Of a stretch of 64,000 nucleotides of DNA, positions 27,440 to 37,243 are shown piece after piece. Position numbers and translations under genes: made by a program. Below the pieces are notes generated by a model that did not search any database, was not told the origin of the DNA, and worked only from the letters and a program-made list of their open reading frames with translations. Position 1 is the first letter of the stretch, and each line of letters opens with the position of its first letter. The DNA is from Pyrinomonas methylaliphatogenes (lineage in GTDB: Bacteria; Acidobacteriota; Blastocatellia; Pyrinomonadales; Pyrinomonadaceae): assembly GCF_000820845.2 (NCBI RefSeq), contig NZ_CBXV010000003.1, positions 62,001 to 126,000 on the forward strand, read 5' to 3'.

Positions 27440-27499
27440 ATTGAAGTAAGGCTTTAAGTTTTGTCGGCGCGGCGACTCTTCAAGTAAAAGTTTAAGCGC

Positions 27500-28153
27500 T
27501 CAGATGGCGAATTGACCGTAGAAGGCGCTATTTTCACCGGCCCGCAGCCATGAATCGCCCGTGCTTCCGCCAGCGAAGAAGGCATCGATCGTATAGCCGA
27601 CCTTACGGTGAGCGAGCGGCACGAGCGGATCGTACCAGACGAGATGGGGCATTTTGCAGCACTCATCGTTCGGCATCGCCTCGACATCGATTTTGGCCAG
27701 ATGAGCGGCGCTGACATGATAAGTGCGCCCCTCGTGTTTGAAGGCGATCGGAGCGCGACGAATGGAGACGATCTGTCCGAGCGTCGAAGCGTATTTGCTT
27801 CTGAGCGCTTCGGCCATGGCTGAGGCTTGAGCTTCGGTTGCCGCATCGATCACCAGTTCGGATCGCCGAGCGGCGCGCAGATTGGCGAGGTTATCCTCCG
27901 CGCTGACGATGGCGAGCGCGCGCACGCCGGCGAGATCGACGCCACGCCAGGAGCCTGAGGCGACGTTCCAGGCGAGCATCGCGTCGCGACCTGTAGTCGT
28001 CAGTTCGCCATTGTAATGGCATGCGCCGGCGAAGACGCTGGCCGTGCGCACTTCGACGTAATCGCCGGTGAGCTTAGCGTTTGTCGAGGCAAAAGCGAGC
28101 GCATTCGCCATGGCGAACGCAAGCGCGGCGACTAGGTTCCAGCTCCTCTTCAT
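27500..28153 (-). CDS. Exported DUF1326-like protein
   Basis: 217 residues with a signal peptide (MKRSWNLVAALAFAMANALAFA). The ATG at 28151-28153 has AAGGAGGT eight bases upstream; a GTG nine bases earlier is unlikely. The mature part begins GDYVEVRTASVFAGACHYNG, like DUF1326 proteins, and later holds NDECCKMPHLVWYDPL with a Cys pair. The function of the family is not established. A small Cys-containing ORF starts 270 bases upstream and ends 27 bases before this gene, so the two are probably co-transcribed. Confidence 0.6.
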   Translation of the reverse strand: MKRSWNLVAALAFAMANALAFASTNAKLTGDYVEVRTASVFAGACHYNGELTTTGRDAMLAWNVASGSWRGVDLAGVRALAIVSAEDNLANLRAARRSELVIDAATEAQASAMAEALRSKYASTLGQIVSIRRAPIAFKHEGRTYHVSAAHLAKIDVEAMPNDECCKMPHLVWYDPLVPLAHRKVGYTIDAFFAGGSTGDSWLRAGENSAFYGQFAI

Positions 28154-28180
28154 CTTCGGCACCTCCTTAACCTTGCAATT

Positions 28181-28423
28181 CTACTCGAAAGCGGAATGAT
28201 AGCACGATCTGCCGGGGCGGCAACGATCCGGGTGGACGCGTCCGCCATCCGGGCCGACGACCTGTTGCGTTTGGCGGCACCAGCAGTAGTTGCTGCCATC
28301 GAGATATTGGCTCGCTTCGGTGGCGATGACGCCCAGCATAAGGAACTTTTTGGAGCGGAGCGAGCCGCAGAAGGGGCTTTGCGGTGCGCTGATCTTTTCT
28401 GCGTCTTTGGCCTCGGTTCTCAT
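28181..28423 (-). CDS. Small cysteine-containing hypothetical protein
   Basis: About 80 residues from the second of two adjacent ATG codons (28421-28423; the other is 28424-28426), with GGGAGG just upstream, a convincing ribosome-binding site. The protein has no clear signal peptide. It carries five Cys, including a CWC pair (SNYCWCRQTQQVVGPDGG) and DRCRPGRSC near the C-terminus, which suggests metal binding or disulfides. I do not recognise a family. It lies 27 bases before the DUF1326-like gene and 38 bases after the FAD subunit of the molybdoenzyme, all on the same strand. Confidence 0.55.
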   Translation of the reverse strand: MRTEAKDAEKISAPQSPFCGSLRSKKFLMLGVIATEASQYLDGSNYCWCRQTQQVVGPDGGRVHPDRCRPGRSCYHSAFE

Positions 28424-28461
28424 CATCGGCCTCCCTTCAAGATTATGGTGCGCTATCATCC

Positions 28462-29475
28462 TCAAGCGTTCATCTCGGCGAGACGGTGGAGCGCGCGGCG
28501 GATGAGCGCTTGCGTGAGCGGGATCTTGTAAGCGTTGTGAGCGAGCGGGCGTGCGCCTTCGAGCGCGATTTTGGCCGCTTCAGCTACGTTCTCAGCGGTG
28601 ATCGGTTTCCCGGTCAAGAAGGATTCGGCTTTGGGGACGCGCCATGGGGTAGGGGCGACTCCGCCGAGGACCAAGCGCGCTTGGCGCACGGTTCGATCTT
28701 CGCTCAGTTCCAGGGCGGCGGCGACCGAGGCGAGCGCGAAATCGAACGAGGCGCGCTCTTTGAACTTCAAGTAGGTCGAGCGGGCGGCGAAGCGCGAAGC
28801 GGGCACCTCTATTTCGGTGATGATCTCATCGTGGCGCAGGATATTTTCGCGGCGGATGCTCCCTTCCGAAGGAAGCGTGAAGAACTTCTCGAGCGGGACG
28901 GTGCGGTTCCCGTCCGGCCCGGCGATGGTGACGCTTGCGCCCAAGGCGACGAGCATAGGGGCGAGGTCCGACGGGTGGACGATGTAAGACGGGCCGCCGC
29001 CGAGGATGGCGTTATATTTGTTCTCGCCGGAGGCGGCGAAACATTGCGTCCCGCCTTTCTTCAGGCAGACGGCCTCTTCGAGGCGGTAGTACCAGCAGCG
29101 CGGGCGTTGGCAGAGGTTACCGCCGACGGTCCCGAGGTTACGGATCTGGGGCGAAGCGATGGAATGAGCCGCCTCGGCTAGACCCGGAAAATGGCGTTTG
29201 ATCTCCGGGTGCTCTTCGATTTGGGAGAGGGTGACGAGGGCGCCGATCCGCAGCCCCTTCCGTCCATCGCCTTCAATACGATTTAGTCCGCGGATGTTCT
29301 TGAGATTGACGAGGCGCGATGGGCGTTGGATGTACTCTTTCATCGTTGTCAGAAGGTCCTGGCCGCCGGCGATAGGGCGCGCCGCCTCGTCTGGATCCTC
29401 GAACGGCGGAGCCGAACGGAGCAGGTCGATGGCTTCAGCGACGCTGGTTGGATTAGCCCATTCGAACCTTTTCAC
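28462..29475 (-). CDS. Molybdenum hydroxylase FAD-binding subunit (CoxM/PaoB-like)
   Basis: 337 residues of the xanthine dehydrogenase medium-subunit family, passing electrons from the iron-sulfur clusters to FAD. FAD motifs are PIAGGQDLLTTMKE near the N-terminus and TVGGNLCQRPRCW in the middle. Between these domains lies a four-Cys patch (CQRPRC, then VCLKKGGTQC) like the one that holds an extra [4Fe-4S] cluster in PaoB-type subunits. Its ATG overlaps the stop of the large-subunit gene (ATGA), so the two are translationally coupled. It is the last gene of the order small-large-medium. Confidence 0.9.
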   Translation of the reverse strand: MKRFEWANPTSVAEAIDLLRSAPPFEDPDEAARPIAGGQDLLTTMKEYIQRPSRLVNLKNIRGLNRIEGDGRKGLRIGALVTLSQIEEHPEIKRHFPGLAEAAHSIASPQIRNLGTVGGNLCQRPRCWYYRLEEAVCLKKGGTQCFAASGENKYNAILGGGPSYIVHPSDLAPMLVALGASVTIAGPDGNRTVPLEKFFTLPSEGSIRRENILRHDEIITEIEVPASRFAARSTYLKFKERASFDFALASVAAALELSEDRTVRQARLVLGGVAPTPWRVPKAESFLTGKPITAENVAEAAKIALEGARPLAHNAYKIPLTQALIRRALHRLAEMNA

Positions 29476-31721
29476 GATGCTCTCCTTTCTCTGAGCTCAG
29501 CTAGTCCTCGCAGGATCTTATCCGGCGTGATCGGCAGTTCGCGCACGCGCACGCCGCAGGCGTTGAAGACGGCATTGGCGATGGCGCTGCCGCCGGGGAT
29601 ATGCGCTGGCTCGCCGACGCCGATGACGGCTTCGCGCGTGTCTTCGTCATCGATGATCGGGATCATCTCGGGCATTTCGAAGGTGCCCGCGATCTTGTAA
29701 TCATTGAAGGTCGGATTGAGTTGGGCTCCGAGCCGGGAGTCCATGACGCGGCCTTCGAGCAGCGCCATGCTGAGCGATTGGATCATGCCGCCGATGAGTT
29801 GGCTTTCGATGGCGAGCCGATTAAGCGGAAGGCCGACATCTTGGACGTGGACCATCTTGATGGGGCGCACGTGGCCCGTCTCCATATCGACCTCGACTTC
29901 GGCGAAGCAGACGCCATGCACGCCGCTGGCGGCGAGATTGGCCTTCCACTCGCCTTGAGCCGTGATACCGGCTGGCGGCAAAGCGGCGCAGGCTTGGCGC
30001 CAGGTGAGGCTTTTACCGCCGCCGATGACCTTGCCGTCGGCAAACTGAAGCTCTTCGGGTTTTGCGCCGAGAAGCGGGGCAACCGTTTGCGCCATCTGCA
30101 TGCGGGCGTTATAGGCGGCATCTTTGACCGCTGGAGCGAGCGACGCGGCAGTCGTCGATCCGCCCGAGGCGTTAGCGGCGCCGAGCCGCGAATCGCCGAT
30201 CTTTTCGGTCACGTCCTTCATTTCGAGGCCGAGCTCTTCGGCGACGATGGCGCGCGTGAAAGTGCGCGTCCCTGTGCCGATATCTTGCGTGCCGACGGCG
30301 ACGGTGACGGCGCCATCGCGTGCGATCTGGACAGTGACTTTGCATTGCGGAGCGCCGCCGCCGCCCCATGTGCCGACGGCGCAGCCCATGCCGCGTCCGG
30401 TGCCGGGTTGTTTGGGGCGCCGTTCCCATCCGATCTCGCGCGCGCCGCGGTCGAGTTGGCGATGGTAGACCGGATCGCGCAAATTCTTCTTACGGAACTC
30501 GACCGGATCCATGCCGAGTTTATAAGCGAGTTCGTCCATGAGCGACTCGATGGCGAACGAGGCTTGCGGATGGCCCGGGGCGCGCATGGCGCGCGAGGCG
30601 TCCTCGTTGGTATAGACGGCGATGCGTTCGCGGTAGACGTGTTGAGCGCGGTAGATGTAGGGCTGCCCGGCGAGCGAGCCGTCGCCCAGACCGCCGAGTT
30701 GGTATTGCGTGGCGCGCAGGGCGACGAGCGTCCCGTCGCGGTTTACGCCCGCTTTGAACTTCTGCCACGAGCCGGGGCCGTTACCCGCCATGAGGAACTC
30801 GTCCTTGCGCGTGAGCATTAGCTTGACGGGGGCTTTGGCCCGTTTAGCCAGTTGGCAAGCGAGCTTCCCTTCGATGCCGATGCCGAATTTGGACCCAAAT
30901 CCGCCGCCCATATGTTCGACGATCGCGGTGACGGCGCTCGATGGCAGACCGAGCTCTTTGGCCGCATCATCTGGGATGGTGAAGGTGCCTTGGGTCGAGG
31001 CGTAGATGATGGCGCTTTCGCCGCCGCGGTAATCGACCATGTGGCCATGGGTTTCAAGGCAGGCGTGATGGTGGATAGGGGTGCGGTATTCGGCCTCGAT
31101 GACGACATCGCATTTAGCCAGTTCGGCCTCGACAGCGTTTGGGTCGCCGCGGCGCTCTTTCTCGGCGAAATTCCCTTCCGGGAAGATCTTGGGCGCATCC
31201 TCGGCGAGCGCGTCTTCAGCGCGCACGACATGGGGCAGGACGTCGTATTCGACCTTGATGGCGCGGATGGCATCCTCGGCGATTTCGGGAGTGATGGCGG
31301 CGACGGCAGCGATCGGATCGCCGACGAAGCGCACGATGCGTTCCCGTGTTGAGCCGGACACTTCCGGATCGGTCAAGCTGACGATGGCGCGGACGCCCGG
31401 GATGCGTTGCGCTTCGCTCGTGTCTATGCGGACGACGCGCGCGTGCGCGTAAGGCGAGCGCAGGATACGTCCGTAGAGCATCCCAGGCGCGCGGCGGTCG
31501 TAGGTGTAAAGGGCGGCGCCGGTGACTTTGGCCGGGCCATCGACGCGCGTCAGGCGATGGTTGAGCAGTTTATGGGCTCCGTTGGGGCCCCAGGATGGAC
31601 CGCCTTCGTCATCGACTTCGATTTCGACCATCGTCTCGATGCCATTTTCGACGCGCGGCACTCGGATCCGCTTCTTCCTTTTGGTCGGTGGCGTCTGTTG
31701 CTGTGGCATCTGCTGAGTCAT
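29472..31721 (-). CDS. Molybdenum hydroxylase large, molybdopterin-binding subunit
   Basis: 749 residues of the xanthine dehydrogenase/aldehyde oxidoreductase large-subunit family, which binds the molybdenum-pterin cofactor and hydroxylates an aldehyde or N-heterocycle. Motifs: DGPAKVTGAALYTYD at the start of the first domain, MGGGFGSKFGIG, the MRAPGHPQASFAIES pterin loop, GTQDIGTGTRT, and the catalytic Glu region VIGVGEPAHIPGGSAIANA. The active-site loop signature of true CO dehydrogenases is not present. It has no signal of its own and would be carried through Tat with the small subunit. Substrate unknown. Confidence 0.9.
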   Translation of the reverse strand: MTQQMPQQQTPPTKRKKRIRVPRVENGIETMVEIEVDDEGGPSWGPNGAHKLLNHRLTRVDGPAKVTGAALYTYDRRAPGMLYGRILRSPYAHARVVRIDTSEAQRIPGVRAIVSLTDPEVSGSTRERIVRFVGDPIAAVAAITPEIAEDAIRAIKVEYDVLPHVVRAEDALAEDAPKIFPEGNFAEKERRGDPNAVEAELAKCDVVIEAEYRTPIHHHACLETHGHMVDYRGGESAIIYASTQGTFTIPDDAAKELGLPSSAVTAIVEHMGGGFGSKFGIGIEGKLACQLAKRAKAPVKLMLTRKDEFLMAGNGPGSWQKFKAGVNRDGTLVALRATQYQLGGLGDGSLAGQPYIYRAQHVYRERIAVYTNEDASRAMRAPGHPQASFAIESLMDELAYKLGMDPVEFRKKNLRDPVYHRQLDRGAREIGWERRPKQPGTGRGMGCAVGTWGGGGAPQCKVTVQIARDGAVTVAVGTQDIGTGTRTFTRAIVAEELGLEMKDVTEKIGDSRLGAANASGGSTTAASLAPAVKDAAYNARMQMAQTVAPLLGAKPEELQFADGKVIGGGKSLTWRQACAALPPAGITAQGEWKANLAASGVHGVCFAEVEVDMETGHVRPIKMVHVQDVGLPLNRLAIESQLIGGMIQSLSMALLEGRVMDSRLGAQLNPTFNDYKIAGTFEMPEMIPIIDDEDTREAVIGVGEPAHIPGGSAIANAVFNACGVRVRELPITPDKILRGLAELRERRAS

Positions 31722-31751
31722 CGCTTCTCCCTCGAGTGGAATTTACGCTTT

Positions 31752-32411
31752 TCACTCGCGATCCTTCATCTGCGCGGCGGCCAAGGCGGCCTCGAAGACG
31801 CGCGGGTATGTTCCGCAACGGCAAAAGTTACCTTGGCAAGCTTCGCGCACTTCATCAAGCGTCGGATGCGGATTCCTCCTCAGGAGCGCGGAGATCGCGG
31901 TAACGAAACCCGGGGTACAGAAACCGCACATGAGCGCGTCCTTCTCGACGAAGGCCTGTTGGACGGCGTTCATCTTTTCGGGCGTCCCCAAGCCTTCGAC
32001 GGTGGTGATCCTTTTACCGACGGCATCTACGGCCAGGACCAGGCAGGCGTAGACGGGCTTGTCGTCGAGCAGGACGGTGCAGGCACCGCAGGCGCCCATG
32101 TCGCAGACGAGTTTGGGGCCGGTGATGGGCGGGTCGAGGTATTCGCGCAGCGCCGTAAGCAGCGTGGTGCGTGGCTCGACGCGCGCGGTGCGCCTTTGTC
32201 CGTTGACGAAAAGAGAGACTTCGACCGTGTCGCTGATGAGCTGGCGGTCAGCCTCGCTTGAGCCTTCTCGCGCTGGCGCGAGTTCCGGATCGAGCAGATC
32301 AATGATGGCCGCACCGGCTCCGGCCAGGCCCATGCCTTTGAGAAAGCGTCGGCGGCTCGGGTCGGTCGCGGATTCGGGTCTTTCCGTTTGACCGTCGCGT
32401 TTCTTCGTCAT
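31752..32411 (-). CDS. Molybdenum hydroxylase [2Fe-2S] subunit with Tat signal
   Basis: 219 residues from the ATG at 32409-32411; upstream open frame is rejected because the Tat signal would then be internal. SRRRFLKGMGLAGAGAA is a twin-arginine leader, so the assembled, cofactor-loaded complex is exported to the periplasm, as for E. coli PaoABC. A plant-type ferredoxin domain follows (CDMGACGACTVLLDDKPVYAC), then the helical second cluster domain (CGFCTPG and CRCGTYPR). Together these bind two [2Fe-2S] clusters linking the pterin and FAD. It is the first gene of the three-gene unit. Confidence 0.92.
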   Translation of the reverse strand: MTKKRDGQTERPESATDPSRRRFLKGMGLAGAGAAIIDLLDPELAPAREGSSEADRQLISDTVEVSLFVNGQRRTARVEPRTTLLTALREYLDPPITGPKLVCDMGACGACTVLLDDKPVYACLVLAVDAVGKRITTVEGLGTPEKMNAVQQAFVEKDALMCGFCTPGFVTAISALLRRNPHPTLDEVREACQGNFCRCGTYPRVFEAALAAAQMKDRE

Positions 32412-32475
32412 AGTGCTTTCTCGCGAATGGATTTGGGAAGATGGTAAGGATAGCACGAACGACTTTGTTCGAAAA

Positions 32476-32513
32476 GAGAAAAAATGAGAGGGGCCGTCGC
32501 TTCGCCCCTCATT
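32476..32513 (-). terminator. Rho-independent terminator after rtcB
   Basis: Read on the minus strand, AATGAGGGGC (32504-32513) pairs with GCCCCTCTCATT (32483-32494) with a two-base bulge and a nine-base loop, followed directly by a run of six T and further T-rich sequence. It lies about 140 bases beyond the rtcB stop and before the molybdoenzyme small subunit, insulating the two units. Confidence 0.85.
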
Positions 32514-32591
32514 ACCGCCGCCCACCTTCTTTGAGATAGCGCGTGCCGATCTGCACGGCCAGATGATAACGCATTGCGCTGGGGGAGAAGA

Positions 32592-32648
32592 ATCCAGCTC
32601 ATGCCAGAACCAGATCGACTTCTTCTCCCTTCAAGTTCATACCAGAAC
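32592..32648 (-). repeat. Short period-38 duplication with overlapping mini-ORFs after rtcB
   Basis: On the minus strand, GTTCTGGTATGAACT and GTTCTGGCATGAGCT occur 38 bases apart. The first ATG (32638-32640) opens a 13-codon ORF whose TGA (32599-32601) overlaps the second ATG. The original frame continues beyond that TGA for 26 more codons, ending just before the terminator, and reads like protein (SAMRYHLAVQIGTRYL). This may be the remains of a small gene; I cannot show that it is translated. Confidence 0.35.
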
Positions 32649-32650
32649 TT

Positions 32651-34117
32651 CTATCCTTTGATAACGCCGATGGGGCGCAAGCGAGCGACGCGGCGCGCCA
32701 TGCCGGCGTATTCGACGACTTCGACCACTTCATCGACGTCCTTATAGGCGAAGGGGGCCTCTTCGGCCAATCCGGCTTTGCTTTGCGAGCGGGCGATGAT
32801 GCCTTCTTGTTCGAGGGCATCGCGCAGATCGATCTTCTCGCCGAAGATCTTCTTCTTCGCCTGGTGGCGCGACATGCGACGGCCTGCGCCGTGACAGGTC
32901 GAGTTGAAGAAGTTCGTATCGTCGAACGATTGGCCGACGAGGACGTAGGAAGCCGTTCCCATGCTGCCCGGGATGATGACCGGCTGTCCGATATGTTTGT
33001 AGGGAGTTGGCGTGAGCGCGTGATTGGGGCCGAGGGCGCGCGTTGCGCCTTTGCGATGGACCACGGCTTTCACTCTTCGGCCTTCGATCTCAAACGACTC
33101 GACTTTGGCCGTGTTATGGACCACATCGTAGAGGATGCGCAAGCGGCGTTCCGTTCCGTACAGGTCTTTCCACACTTGGCGCACGAAGTGAGTGATGATT
33201 TGACGATTGGCCCAGGCGAAGTTCATCGCGCAGCGCATGGCGCGATAATAGCGTTGCCCTTCGGGGCTGCTGAAGGGGACGCAGGCGAGTTCCGGATCGA
33301 CGAGCGAGATCCCGTATCGCGCCGCCGACTCGAGCGCGATGCGCACGTAGTCGGTGCAGATCTGGTGGCCGTAGCCGCGCGAGCCCGTGTGGATCAGGAT
33401 GACGATCTGGTTTTCGGCGAGGCCGAAACTTTGCGCCGCTTGTTGATCGAAGAGGCGATCGACGTACTGCACTTCGAGGAAGTGATTGCCCGAGCCGATG
33501 CTGCCGAGCTGGACGTAGCCGCGTTCTTTGGCGCGATCGCTGACGCAATCAGGGTCGGCCTCGTCCATGCGTCCGCGATCCTCGATGTGCTCGATGTCGG
33601 ACGGCTCGCCATAGCCTTGGCGCACGGCCCAGTGCGCGCCTTCGCGCGCCACCTGGTCCAGTTCGCGCTTGGTGATCTTGATGGGGCTGCCTTCGCCCGT
33701 GCCGACGGGAATGGTTCGCATCAACCGTTCGACCAGTTGAACGGTCGCGCGTTTATCGAAGTCTTGTCGCTGCATGTCGGAAAGGAGCAGGCGGACGCCG
33801 CAGTTGATGTCGTAGCCGACGCCGCCCGGCGAGACGATGCCTTCTTCTGTGTCAGCGGCGAGCACGCCGCCGACGGGGAAGCCGTAGCCTTGGTGGACAT
33901 CGGGCATGGCGATGGAGTGAAGCAGGACGCCGGGGAGCGTCGCCATATTGACCAACTGAGCGAGCGATTTGTCTTGAAGGATCTGGTCGAGGATCGTTTC
34001 CGAGGCGTAAAGACGCGCCGGGACGCGCATGCGATCCCAGAAACTAGCGGGAACTTCGTAGCAGAAGTCGCCGATGCGGCGGAGGTCCCTTTTCGTCGGC
34101 ACGCGGAATTCAGCCAT
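32651..34117 (-). CDS. rtcB: RtcB RNA-splicing ligase
   Basis: 488 residues. The ATG at 34115-34117 is nine bases after AAGGAG; a GTG six bases earlier is too close to it. RtcB joins RNA 2',3'-cyclic phosphate or 3'-phosphate ends to 5'-OH ends using GTP and Mn2+. The metal/guanylylation motifs are intact: MPDVHQGYGFPVGGVLA, GGVGYDINCGVRLL (Asp and Cys metal ligands), GSGNHFLEVQ, HTGSRGYGH and NSTCHGAGRRMSR with the guanylylated His. Archease, its activating partner, is encoded about 150 bases downstream in coordinate terms (upstream in transcription) on the same strand. Confidence 0.95.
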   Translation of the reverse strand: MAEFRVPTKRDLRRIGDFCYEVPASFWDRMRVPARLYASETILDQILQDKSLAQLVNMATLPGVLLHSIAMPDVHQGYGFPVGGVLAADTEEGIVSPGGVGYDINCGVRLLLSDMQRQDFDKRATVQLVERLMRTIPVGTGEGSPIKITKRELDQVAREGAHWAVRQGYGEPSDIEHIEDRGRMDEADPDCVSDRAKERGYVQLGSIGSGNHFLEVQYVDRLFDQQAAQSFGLAENQIVILIHTGSRGYGHQICTDYVRIALESAARYGISLVDPELACVPFSSPEGQRYYRAMRCAMNFAWANRQIITHFVRQVWKDLYGTERRLRILYDVVHNTAKVESFEIEGRRVKAVVHRKGATRALGPNHALTPTPYKHIGQPVIIPGSMGTASYVLVGQSFDDTNFFNSTCHGAGRRMSRHQAKKKIFGEKIDLRDALEQEGIIARSQSKAGLAEEAPFAYKDVDEVVEVVEYAGMARRVARLRPIGVIKG

Positions 34118-34274
34118 CTTCACCCACTCCTTGACTCTGGTTTTCTGCGAAAGGGATAGTTTAACTCAAGTGCGGCGTCTCGGTTCAACGGACGGCGATC
34201 ATTTCGGGGATCTTGGGGGCGCGATCCGCGATGAGAACTAGCGGTGGGGTCGCGTTCTTTGCGCGCGATTTGAG

Positions 34275-34718
34275 CTAGACGTCGAGGACGACTTGAGCGA
34301 TCCAGCCATCGGGCGTTCGTTCGAAGCGCAGGTCATGATAGGTTGCGGCTTTGAATTGGATTTGGGCGAGATCATCGGCGACGGGGACGGTGCCGATTTC
34401 GGCGTGGAGGGTGAACTGGTTTGCTGGGGAGCATTCGAGGCGGTTTATGCGCGTTTCGACCGTATAGGAGTGGCGGACGTCGTAACGGTAGATGAGTTCA
34501 TTCAACCAATCGACGAGCAGCCAGGGAAGCGACGGGGCGTGCAAGGTGATCGTATCGTAAGAGATCGTCTTTCCGGCGGCGACTTGTTCGGGGGAGCGTC
34601 CGGTCATCTCATGGAGGAGGGCGCGGGCGCTTTGATCGAAGATCTCTTCCGGGGTTTCACCATACAGTTCGAGCAAGCAATCGGCGGTATGCGGTTTAGC
34701 GATGAAGCCGCGTTTCAT
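34275..34718 (-). CDS. Archease, RtcB-activating protein
   Basis: 147 residues from the ATG at 34716-34718 (AAAGG just upstream). The frame is open further but the family begins near here. Archease motifs: KPHTADCLLELYGETPEEIF at the N-terminus with the metal-binding Asp, WLLVDWLNELIYRYD in the middle, and FKAATYHDLRFERTPDGW followed by the terminal LDV with the second acidic ligand. Archease speeds guanylylation of RtcB and allows multiple turnovers. It is transcribed just ahead of rtcB, 157 bases apart, so a shared unit is likely. Confidence 0.88.
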   Translation of the reverse strand: MKRGFIAKPHTADCLLELYGETPEEIFDQSARALLHEMTGRSPEQVAAGKTISYDTITLHAPSLPWLLVDWLNELIYRYDVRHSYTVETRINRLECSPANQFTLHAEIGTVPVADDLAQIQFKAATYHDLRFERTPDGWIAQVVLDV

Positions 34719-34931
34719 GGCCTTTAGAGCGCTGAAGAGCGTCATGGGAATGATAGGACGGACGGGCATGGCGAAGCAAATGAGATAGGGGGTGATGCGG
34801 GATTGATTTTGCCGGGGTGGGCTCGTAATATTCAGCGAGACCGAGCTTCGCCGCATCGCTGGGTGAGGACAGATGTTCTGTTCTCTGGGGCGAAGATCGG
34901 GCGGATGAGATCTTTCAGGAGTGGAAGGTGT

Positions 34932-35432
34932 ATGTCACAGAGCACTCATAAAGGCATCAGTCGGATCGATTGTGAGCAGAAGCGCATGCATGGTTGGTAT
35001 GTGCGTGTGCAGTTTAGGAAGCAGAAGCGCGCCAAATTCGTTTCGGATCAGAAGTATGGTGGGAAAGAGGCGGCGCTACAGAAGGCGATCGAGTATCGCA
35101 ATCGGATGATGGAGGAATTGGGGCGTCCGTTGACGGATTTAGTTGTAGTCGGCACGAATCCGCGCAACAAGAGCGGGGTGGTAGGCGTCAGGCGGACGGT
35201 GAAGAAGTATCGCGGGAAGAATGGGAAGGTCTATTTGAACGAGGTCTATGAGGTGACGTGGAACGCCGGGCGCGAGCGGCGTGGGCGCACTTCCGTCTCG
35301 ATCAAGAAGTATGGGGAGCGTGAAGCGTTCAGGCGCGCGTGTGCGATCCGGCGGCAGAAGGAGCAGGAGCTTTACGGCAAGCCGGTGGTGGGGAAATGGG
35401 CTGACGTTTTAGCGAAGCTGTGTGCGGCTTGA
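34932..35432 (+). CDS. Small protein with two AP2-like DNA-binding repeats
   Basis: 166 residues from the ATG at 34932, preceded by GGAAGGTG; a longer frame from 34803 has no family sequence. The protein is very basic (many Lys/Arg). Two segments share an AP2/integrase-like layout of a three-stranded sheet and helix: residues about 6-63 (KGISRIDCEQK, GWYVRVQFRKQKRAKF, EAALQKAIEYRNRM) and about 80-150 (SGVVGVRRTVKKY, YEVTWNAGRERRGRTS, EAFRRACAIRRQKEQ). No nuclease or integrase catalytic part is attached, so it is probably a stand-alone DNA-binding protein. It is divergent from archease and a single-gene unit. The family call is by pattern only. Confidence 0.6.
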   Translation: MSQSTHKGISRIDCEQKRMHGWYVRVQFRKQKRAKFVSDQKYGGKEAALQKAIEYRNRMMEELGRPLTDLVVVGTNPRNKSGVVGVRRTVKKYRGKNGKVYLNEVYEVTWNAGRERRGRTSVSIKKYGEREAFRRACAIRRQKEQELYGKPVVGKWADVLAKLCAA

Positions 35433-35517
35433 GGGAGGGGCTAGAGGCTCCCTTTTCAGGATTTCGAGGGGGGATCGGCAGCGGCGAACCATGAAACTCC
35501 TCTGCGATGTTCGAAGG

Positions 35518-35578
35518 GCGGTGATGATACCGCCCTTTTCTGTTAGAGGACGAGCGGTGGCGATACGGCCCTTTTCTG

Positions 35579-35585
<7 letters not shown>
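35518..35585. repeat. Period-36 duplication covering the carboxylase stop
   Basis: 35518-35549 and 35554-35585 are 32-base copies with three differences, only four bases apart. The second contains the stop codon of the acyl-CoA carboxylase gene (minus strand), the first is a downstream echo of it. Confidence 0.85.
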
Positions 35586-37171
<1,586 letters not shown>

Positions 37172-37243
37172 GCTATCTCCTCGCGATCGGCGTTGGATTT
37201 AGCGCACGGGCGAAAGATTAATCGCACGAAGCGGGGCGTTGAG

